In this document: positions 5,543-10,636 of the stretch, in pieces | Numbering within the stretch: position 1 is the first letter of the stretch | Layout of the letters: the number at the start of each line of letters is the position of its first letter | From: Ignavibacteriaceae bacterium | Lineage (GTDB): Bacteria; Bacteroidota; Ignavibacteria; Ignavibacteriales; Ignavibacteriaceae | Direction of reading: 5' to 3' | NCBI GenBank assembly: GCA_025455085.1 | Contig: JALONF010000132.1 | Coordinates: 1 to 10,636 of the forward strand | DNA length: 10,636 bases | The notes under the pieces: generated by a model | What the model saw: the letters and a program-made list of their open reading frames with translations, nothing else | Database searches by the model: none | What the model was told of the DNA's origin: nothing | Program-made: the position numbers and the translations under genes

Positions 5543-7015
5543 ATGAAAAAAGCAGTTATCATAGGATCAGGACTTGGCGGTTTATCAACCGCTCTTCGAC
5601 TTTCTCATAAAGGTTACGATGTAACTGTTCTTGAGAAGCATTCGACACCCGGCGGAAGATTAAACATTATTGAGCAAAATGGTTTTCGTTTTGATATGGG
5701 ACCTTCATTTATGAGCATGACCTATGAGCTTGATGAATTATTTAACAGCGTTGGTATGAAAGTTCCAATTGAACTGGAAGAACTTGATCCGCTTTACCAG
5801 GTATTTTTTGAAGGACAGAAAAAGCCGCGACTGATTTATAAAGATCTTAAAAAGCTTGCTGAAGAGTTTAAAGACATCGAACCGAATCTCGAAGAGAATG
5901 CAAAGAAATATCTTGAACGTGCCGGGCATTTTTTCCACGATACAGTTGATAAAGTTGTAAAAACAAACTTCAGCAATAAGCTTGATTACGTTTTGAAACT
6001 AACCCGTGTTCCATTAAAACATCTTCCATATCTTCAAAGGAATATGTGGGGTGAAGTTGAAAAACACTTTACATCTGAAGAAGTGAAAGTGATTTTTTCT
6101 CTTGTTGCTTTCTTTCTCGGCTCGACACCTTTTCAGACACCGGCAATTTATTCTTTGCTGAATTACACTGAGATGAAGCACAACGGCTACTGGAAAGTTA
6201 AGGGCGGAATGTATCGTCTCGTTGAAGAGCTTGTAAAGTTATTGAATGAAAAAGGAGTGAAAATAGTATACAATACTGAAGTTGTGAGTGTTGGGAACAA
6301 TAACGGAAAGCTGTACGAATTGATCGACCAGAATGGAAAGAAATGGACTGCTGATATTTTTATTTCGAATTCAGATGCTGCGTCTTTCAGAGGGAAAATA
6401 TTAAAAAGAGAAAAGTTCAGCGAAGAAAAACTTGACCAGATGCACTGGACTCTTGCACCATTTACAATTTATCTCGGCGTGAAAGGAAAGATAGATAAGC
6501 TGACTCATCACAATTATTTTCTAGGAAGCAACTTCAGTGATACGATTTTTACTTCTTCAATTAGCCCGCAGAAACCATATTACTATGTAAACGCTCTTTC
6601 AAAATCAGAAGCAAGCTGTGCGCCCGAAGGATGTGAGAATTTATTTATACTTTGTCCGGTTCCAGATCTTCGATACAAAAAATCGTGGGAAGACAAAGAA
6701 GAGCTCGCACAAAATATTATTGACGATCTTTCAAAAAGAGTTGGCTTTGATATTCAAAGCAACATCATCACTAAAAAAATATTGGCTCCCGATGACTGGG
6801 CAAACATGCTCAACCTTTACAAAGGATCGGGACTGGGTCTTGCACACGACATTAATCAGGTCGGTGCATTCAGGCCAAAAAACAAAGACGAAAAACTTTC
6901 AAACTTATATTATGTTGGTGCATCCACAACGCCCGGTACTGGTTTGCCAATGGTAATAATAAGTTCAAAATTAGTAATGGAGAGAATAGAAAATGACTTT
7001 GGGGCATTACACTAA
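5543..7015 (+). CDS. crtI: CrtI/CrtN-family phytoene desaturase
   Basis: A 490-residue FAD-dependent desaturase, usual length for the family. The N-terminus holds the dinucleotide-binding turn GSGLGG (G8-G10-G13), with Glu31 expected to bind the FAD ribose, then PGGR and FDMGPSF (50-56). The C-terminal FAD/substrate motif is YVGASTTPGTGLP (457-469), where the common THPG is TTPG. It should insert double bonds stepwise into phytoene, giving neurosporene or lycopene, at the membrane surface. A C30 (dehydrosqualene) substrate cannot be excluded. This is the first gene of the carotenoid operon: the phytoene synthase start lies 23 bp inside its 3' end, a tight translational coupling. No Shine-Dalgarno precedes the ATG; the upstream run is A/T. 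The low similarity to its partner at 7901 outside the shared motifs implies two distinct steps, not redundancy. Confidence 0.92.
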   Translation: MKKAVIIGSGLGGLSTALRLSHKGYDVTVLEKHSTPGGRLNIIEQNGFRFDMGPSFMSMTYELDELFNSVGMKVPIELEELDPLYQVFFEGQKKPRLIYKDLKKLAEEFKDIEPNLEENAKKYLERAGHFFHDTVDKVVKTNFSNKLDYVLKLTRVPLKHLPYLQRNMWGEVEKHFTSEEVKVIFSLVAFFLGSTPFQTPAIYSLLNYTEMKHNGYWKVKGGMYRLVEELVKLLNEKGVKIVYNTEVVSVGNNNGKLYELIDQNGKKWTADIFISNSDAASFRGKILKREKFSEEKLDQMHWTLAPFTIYLGVKGKIDKLTHHNYFLGSNFSDTIFTSSISPQKPYYYVNALSKSEASCAPEGCENLFILCPVPDLRYKKSWEDKEELAQNIIDDLSKRVGFDIQSNIITKKILAPDDWANMLNLYKGSGLGLAHDINQVGAFRPKNKDEKLSNLYYVGASTTPGTGLPMVIISSKLVMERIENDFGALH

Positions 7016-7838
7016 AACCAGTTATAAGCTCAGCAAAAAATTAACAACGGCTTACAGTACTTCTTTTAGCTGGGGAATAAAAGTATTCACACCGGAATAC
7101 AGAGATCCGATTTTTGCAATCTACGGATTCGTGCGGATTGCTGATGAGATCGTAGATACTTTTCACTCACACGATAAAGAACAGCTTCTTAATAAATTTA
7201 TTGACGATACCTGGGAAGCTATAAATATTGGGATTTCAACAAACCCGGTTCTTCATGCTTTTCAGAAAGTTGTGAATAAATATAATATAGACCGCAAATT
7301 AATCACCGCCTTCCTTGATAGTATGGAAATGGATCTTACAGGGACATCTTATAACAGGGAGAACTACGATAAATATATTTACGGTTCAGCAGAAGTCGTT
7401 GGACTGATGTGCCTTAAAGTTTTTCTTGATGGTGATGAAAAGAAATATAAGGAGCTGGAACATTCAGCACGAATGCTGGGCGCCGCATTTCAGAAAGTTA
7501 ATTTCCTGAGAGATATTCAGAGTGATTTGAATGACCGCGGAAGAATTTATCTGCCCGGCGTTCATCATCTTGATTTTATTGATAATAATAATAAAGCTCA
7601 GCTTGAAAAAGAAGTTGAAAATGAATTTAAAGAAGCTTTTAAGGGAATAGTAAAACTTCCCATCTCGGTTAAGCTTGGTGTTTATTCAGCGTATCTTTAC
7701 TACTTAATGCTTTTCAACAAAATTAAGAGACTGGATGTTGAGCAGTTAAAGAACAGAAGGGTAAGAATTTCTAACTGGTATAAATTATATTTGCTTCTAA
7801 AGTCTTACCTTGAAGTAAAAGTTCTTAAAACAACTTAA
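6993..7838 (+). CDS. crtB: phytoene (or dehydrosqualene) synthase
   Basis: A 281-residue trans-isoprenyl diphosphate synthase that condenses two prenyl diphosphates head-to-head, the first committed step to carotenoids. Both Asp-rich metal-binding motifs are present: ADEIVD (Asp51 and Asp55) and FLRDIQSD (Asp174 and Asp178). YSTSF (21-25) and GSAEVVGLMC (131-140) are family signatures, and AFQKVNFLRD plus RGRIYLPG flank the second motif. The sequence looks closest to the CrtB of flavobacteria, which makes C40 phytoene from geranylgeranyl diphosphate. The C30 enzyme CrtM shares these motifs, so chain length is a judgement from resemblance. The reading frame opens 23 bp before the end of the desaturase gene, so the two are almost certainly translated together. 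Confidence 0.94.
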   Translation: MTLGHYTKTSYKLSKKLTTAYSTSFSWGIKVFTPEYRDPIFAIYGFVRIADEIVDTFHSHDKEQLLNKFIDDTWEAINIGISTNPVLHAFQKVVNKYNIDRKLITAFLDSMEMDLTGTSYNRENYDKYIYGSAEVVGLMCLKVFLDGDEKKYKELEHSARMLGAAFQKVNFLRDIQSDLNDRGRIYLPGVHHLDFIDNNNKAQLEKEVENEFKEAFKGIVKLPISVKLGVYSAYLYYLMLFNKIKRLDVEQLKNRRVRISNWYKLYLLLKSYLEVKVLKTT

Positions 7839-7856
7839 AATATTATTTATAAAATT

Positions 7857-7880
7857 TCCTGGGGGAATGTTTTGCCAGGA
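7857..7880 (+). repeat. small hairpin between crtB and the second desaturase
   Basis: TCCTGG (7857-7862) and CCAGGA (7875-7880) are exact complements around a 12-nt loop that starts with GGG. This is the only GC-rich patch in the 62-bp gap, and the only real gap inside the operon. No T-run follows, so termination is unlikely. An RNA-processing or stability element that sets the ratio of early to late enzymes is possible. Confidence 0.45.
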
Positions 7881-7900
7881 TACAATTACACGGTTGGGTT

Positions 7901-9397
7901 ATGAGAAAGAGCGTAGCCATAATTGGATCCGGACTCGGGGGTTTATCTTCCGCACTTCTACTATCCAAAAAAGGATTCGATGTTAAAGTTTTTGAAACTA
8001 ACGGTAAGTCTGGCGGCAAAGCAAATTCACTTCGCTTAAATAACTTCAGATTTGATACCGGACCTTCACTTATAACAATGCCTTTTGTTCTGGAGGAAAT
8101 CTTTGAGGAAGCCGGTTATAAACTTTCCGATTATCTGAAACTGATAAAGCTGGATATAATTTGCAAATATTTTTATGCAGATGGAACGGTGATCAATGCC
8201 TTCGGTGATTTAGAAAAATTCGCAGAAGAGATTAAAAATAAAACAATCGACACTTCATCTTCAATAAAAAACTATCTTGACTACTGCAAAAAAATTTATG
8301 ATCTGACAACCGATATTTTTCTCCTTAATTCGCCGACAAACATAAAAAACCTGCTAAGCGCAAAATCATTTAAATCATTACTGAATTTAAAGAACATAGA
8401 TGTATTCAGAACTGTTGATGAAGCAAATAAATCTTTTTTCAAAGATCCGAAGACTGTACAATTATTCAATCGTTACGCAACATACAGCGGATCGAATCCC
8501 TACAAAGCACCCGCTACATTGAATACAATTCAGCACGTTGAGTACGGAATAGGAAGTTATATATGCGAGGGCGGCGTTTACAAAATAGTTGAAGTGTTTT
8601 ATAATCTCTGCAAAGAAAATGGTGTTCAATTTCAATTTAATTCGGCAGTTAAGAAAATTAATTTAAATGGAAACAGTATATCGGGTATCGAATACACGTC
8701 CGAAGAAGGCAGAAGCGTTATTGAAAATTTTGATCTCGTAGTTTCGAATGCCGATGTAAACACAACTTATAAAAAATTATTAAATGATACTTCATCAAAA
8801 TCGGCCAAGCGGTATGAATCTTTTGAACCGTCTTTGTCTGCAATAGTTTTTTATTGGGGTGTAAAGGGAAATTTTTCGAAACTTGAAACTCATAACATTT
8901 TATTTTCTACTGACTATAAAAAAGAGTTTTATGAAATATTCGAATTAAAGAAATGTCCTTCTGATCCGACAATTTATATTTACATTTCATCTAAGTTTAA
9001 CATAAGTGATGCGCCGGATGGTTATGAAAACTGGTTCGTGCTGGTTAATTCACCTTATATTTCAGGGCAGGATTGGAAAAAGGAAATAAACTTAACCCGT
9101 GAAAGAGTCATCAAAAAAATTAATTCATATTTAAAGATTGACTTGAACACACTCATTATTGAGGAAGAAGTTTTAACTCCCGAAAAAATCGAATCGCAAA
9201 CGGGAAGCAGACTTGGAAGTATTTACGGTATTTCTTCAAATTCAAGGTCGGCCGCTTTCTTGAGACAGCCGAATAAATCAAAAAAGTATGAGGGATTATA
9301 TTTTTGCGGTGGAAGCGCTCATCCTGGCGGAGGTATTCCACTTGTTTTGCTTTCTGGTAAATTAGCTGCAGAGGAAATCTGCAATAATGAAATATGA
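7901..9397 (+). CDS. second CrtI-family carotenoid desaturase/oxygenase, CrtD- or CrtP-like
   Basis: A 498-residue FAD-dependent amine-oxidase-fold enzyme, paralogous to the desaturase at 5543. It has GSGLGG (G9-G11-G14), Glu32, SGGK, FDTGPSLITMP (51-61), and the C-terminal CGGSAHPGGGIP (469-480). The FDxGPSLxTMP and GGSxHPGGGIP pair is typical of CrtD-type enzymes (carotenoid 3',4'-desaturase, hydroxyneurosporene dehydrogenase) and is also found in the CrtP/CrtNb oxygenases that oxidise the terminal methyl group. It acts after CrtI on the acyclic end of the carotenoid. Which reaction is carried out decides the final pigment and cannot be told by eye. If it is oxygenase-like, the neighbouring acyltransferase and glycosyltransferase would finish a carotenoic-acid glycosyl ester. 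It starts 62 bp after crtB, without a Shine-Dalgarno. Its stop overlaps the next start as ATGA (9394-9397). Confidence 0.85.
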   Translation: MRKSVAIIGSGLGGLSSALLLSKKGFDVKVFETNGKSGGKANSLRLNNFRFDTGPSLITMPFVLEEIFEEAGYKLSDYLKLIKLDIICKYFYADGTVINAFGDLEKFAEEIKNKTIDTSSSIKNYLDYCKKIYDLTTDIFLLNSPTNIKNLLSAKSFKSLLNLKNIDVFRTVDEANKSFFKDPKTVQLFNRYATYSGSNPYKAPATLNTIQHVEYGIGSYICEGGVYKIVEVFYNLCKENGVQFQFNSAVKKINLNGNSISGIEYTSEEGRSVIENFDLVVSNADVNTTYKKLLNDTSSKSAKRYESFEPSLSAIVFYWGVKGNFSKLETHNILFSTDYKKEFYEIFELKKCPSDPTIYIYISSKFNISDAPDGYENWFVLVNSPYISGQDWKKEINLTRERVIKKINSYLKIDLNTLIIEEEVLTPEKIESQTGSRLGSIYGISSNSRSAAFLRQPNKSKKYEGLYFCGGSAHPGGGIPLVLLSGKLAAEEICNNEI

Positions 9398-10059
9398 TCA
9401 TCGAAGCCAAACATAACCGAACAGCTTTTTTTATTTTCAATTTTTACTTGAACAGATTATTGAGAAAAAATTTCTCTAACTTCTTTCTTGTTAACCTTCC
9501 ACCAGAACTGCCTAAAAATAAATCTGTTATAATAACACCTAATCATATGAGCTGGTGGGATGGCTTTTTCCTTCATCAGGTCAATATAAAAAGCATAAAA
9601 AAGAATCTCTACTTTATGATGCTCAGGAAGCAGCTTGATCGGTTTTGGTTTTTCAAATACCTCGGGGCTTATTCCATTCAACCCGATAATCCTAAAAGTA
9701 TTTCAGAAACAATCAGATACACAAAAAAAATTTTAGTTAATCACAAAAATGCAGTTGCTTTTTATCCGCAGGGAGAAATTGAACCATATGATAAAAGACC
9801 AATCAACCTCAAAGGGGGACTTCAGCTATTCTTAAGAGATGTTAAAAATGAATGTGTTGTTTTGCCGATTGCTTTCAAGATTCAATACTATAATGAAAAA
9901 TATCCGGCAATTATTTTCCGTTCCGGTGGGATTATTAGTGCAAATGAAATACTCAATGATTTTAATGTGTTGGAAAGTGAATTTGTCGCTAACCTTGATG
10001 CATTAAATGAATCTGCATCCAGCAAAAAATTTGCTGTGGATCTTTTTGCGGGGATATGA
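9394..10059 (+). CDS. PlsC-like acyltransferase, probable carotenoid-ester step
   Basis: A 221-residue lysophospholipid-acyltransferase-superfamily enzyme. The catalytic HX4D motif is NHMSWWD (His51, Asp56), and YPQGEIEP (124-131) takes the place of the FPEGTRS block that binds the acceptor phosphate. The replacement of Arg/Ser there suggests an acceptor other than a glycerol phosphate. There is no strong transmembrane span; the hydrophobic N-terminus (residues 11-33) may associate with the membrane. Its start overlaps the desaturase stop by ATGA, and it leads directly into a glycosyltransferase gene, so the three are coupled. Acyltransferases in this position finish glycosylated carotenoids with a fatty acid (CrtO in staphyloxanthin, CruD in chlorobactene glucoside laurate). 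A phospholipid role remains possible. Confidence 0.85.
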   Translation: MIIEAKHNRTAFFIFNFYLNRLLRKNFSNFFLVNLPPELPKNKSVIITPNHMSWWDGFFLHQVNIKSIKKNLYFMMLRKQLDRFWFFKYLGAYSIQPDNPKSISETIRYTKKILVNHKNAVAFYPQGEIEPYDKRPINLKGGLQLFLRDVKNECVVLPIAFKIQYYNEKYPAIIFRSGGIISANEILNDFNVLESEFVANLDALNESASSKKFAVDLFAGI

Positions 10060-10636
10060 TAATGGTTAATGAATTTATTTTCTATTCTACTCTCATTTTT
10101 GCTTCTATTCCGACTATGGTTGCAATTTACAATTTAGTCACAGCCCCGAGACTCGAAAAAATAGAATGTAATTCCGTGCAAGATCAGTTAGTCTCTATTC
10201 TGGTTCCTGCAAGAAACGAAGAAAAAAATATCGGGAATTGTATTGATGTAGTTCTAAGTCAATCATACAAAAACTTCGAGCTAATAATTCTTGATGATGA
10301 ATCTGAAGATAGAACAGCAAAAATCATTTCTGATAAAATTTCAGGATACAATTCTAACAACAAAATAAAATTGATTTCGGGAAAGCCGCTTCCAAATGGC
10401 TGGCTAGGAAAAAACTGGGCATGTCACCAGCTTTCAAAAGAAGCAAGTGGAGAATATCTTCTTTTTATTGATGCTGATGTAAGATTAAGCTCAGGTGTTG
10501 TTGAATCGTGTTTCTTTTACAAAGACAAGTATGAATTGGAAATGATTTCTTCCTTCCCGACTCAAATTATAAATTCATTTGGCGAGTGGCTGATTGTTCC
10601 ATTGATGAACTTTCTCTTGCTTGCTTTTTTACCTCT
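10056..10636 (+). CDS. family 2 glycosyltransferase, CrtQ/HpnB-like, 3' end outside window
   Basis: An open frame runs off the right edge: 193 complete codons from the ATG at 10056, which overlaps the acyltransferase stop as ATGA. A second in-frame ATG at 10062 is an equal alternative. Residues 6-28 form one membrane span. The GT-A domain follows, with VSILVPARNEEKNI (46-59), LDDESEDRT (79-87) and the metal-binding DAD (139-141). PLPNGWLGKNWACHQL (111-126) resembles the CrtQ (diaponeurosporenoate glycosyltransferase) and HpnB groups of GT2. A hydrophobic stretch begins near residue 180, as expected for the C-terminal membrane helices of this group. The likely role is adding a sugar to an oxidised or hydroxylated carotenoid at the cytoplasmic membrane face. 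Donor and acceptor are unknown. Confidence 0.88.
   Translation, partial: MIMVNEFIFYSTLIFASIPTMVAIYNLVTAPRLEKIECNSVQDQLVSILVPARNEEKNIGNCIDVVLSQSYKNFELIILDDESEDRTAKIISDKISGYNSNNKIKLISGKPLPNGWLGKNWACHQLSKEASGEYLLFIDADVRLSSGVVESCFFYKDKYELEMISSFPTQIINSFGEWLIVPLMNFLLLAFLP

Noticed and set aside
6618..6956. A 112-residue plus-strand open frame within the phytoene desaturase gene
   Set aside because: It lies out of frame inside a conserved enzyme gene and shows no family features.
1..10636. CRISPR arrays, tRNA or rRNA genes, transposases, attachment sites
   Set aside because: I looked for short regularly spaced repeats, cloverleaf-like GC-rich stretches and transposase motifs and saw none.

Overview
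The window looks like a low-GC chromosomal segment from the Ignavibacteria / Chlorobi-Bacteroidota side of the tree. Three things point there. One protein (3620-5347) ends in a type IX secretion C-terminal sorting domain with the NYPNPFNPST start and the GVYLYEL / KKMNLLK end that are common in Ignavibacteria. The phytoene synthase and desaturases resemble flavobacterial and Chlorobi-group enzymes. Several starts lack a Shine-Dalgarno sequence and lie in A-rich leaders, and one promoter fits both the sigma70 and the Bacteroidota consensus. The phylum is an inference; no rRNA or marker gene is present.

Layout, left to right. (1) 2-1057, + strand: the C-terminal bulk of an S9-type (prolyl oligopeptidase-like) serine hydrolase, cut at the left edge. 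(2) 1315-1686, +: a small membrane-anchored protein resembling FxLYD/DUF3426-type domains. (3) 1832-2782, - strand: a CarH/LitR-type MerR regulator with a B12-binding photoreceptor domain. (4) 2783-2998: a divergent promoter region with seven copies of a GACAA/TTGTC core, arranged as 11-bp-spaced direct repeats and one perfect inverted repeat. These overlap the -35 and -10 of a near-consensus promoter. (5) 2999-3589, +: an ECF sigma factor. (6) 3620-5347, +: a secreted surface protein with a duplicated DUF4397-like region and the T9SS sorting domain, 30 bp after the sigma gene. (7) 5348-5542: a leader with a long imperfect inverted repeat. (8) 5543 to the right edge, +: a compact carotenoid operon of phytoene desaturase, phytoene synthase, a second CrtD/CrtP-like desaturase, a PlsC-like acyltransferase, and a CrtQ/HpnB-like family 2 glycosyltransferase cut by the right edge.

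Proposed working model (inference): in the dark, adenosylcobalamin-bound CarH binds the operator cluster and represses its own gene and the ECF sigma gene. Light breaks the Co-C bond, CarH releases the DNA, and the sigma factor is made. It then directs RNA polymerase to the carotenoid operon and possibly other genes. The operator word TTGTCTAA occurs only between carH and the sigma gene, so the carotenoid operon is probably controlled at second hand. The T9SS surface protein would be made together with the sigma factor and so would be light-induced. The enzyme set (synthase, two CrtI-family enzymes, acyltransferase, glycosyltransferase) parallels the staphyloxanthin set and the glucosyl-ester carotenoids of green sulfur bacteria, so the product may be an acylated glycosyl carotenoid. 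Chain length and end group cannot be read from the window.
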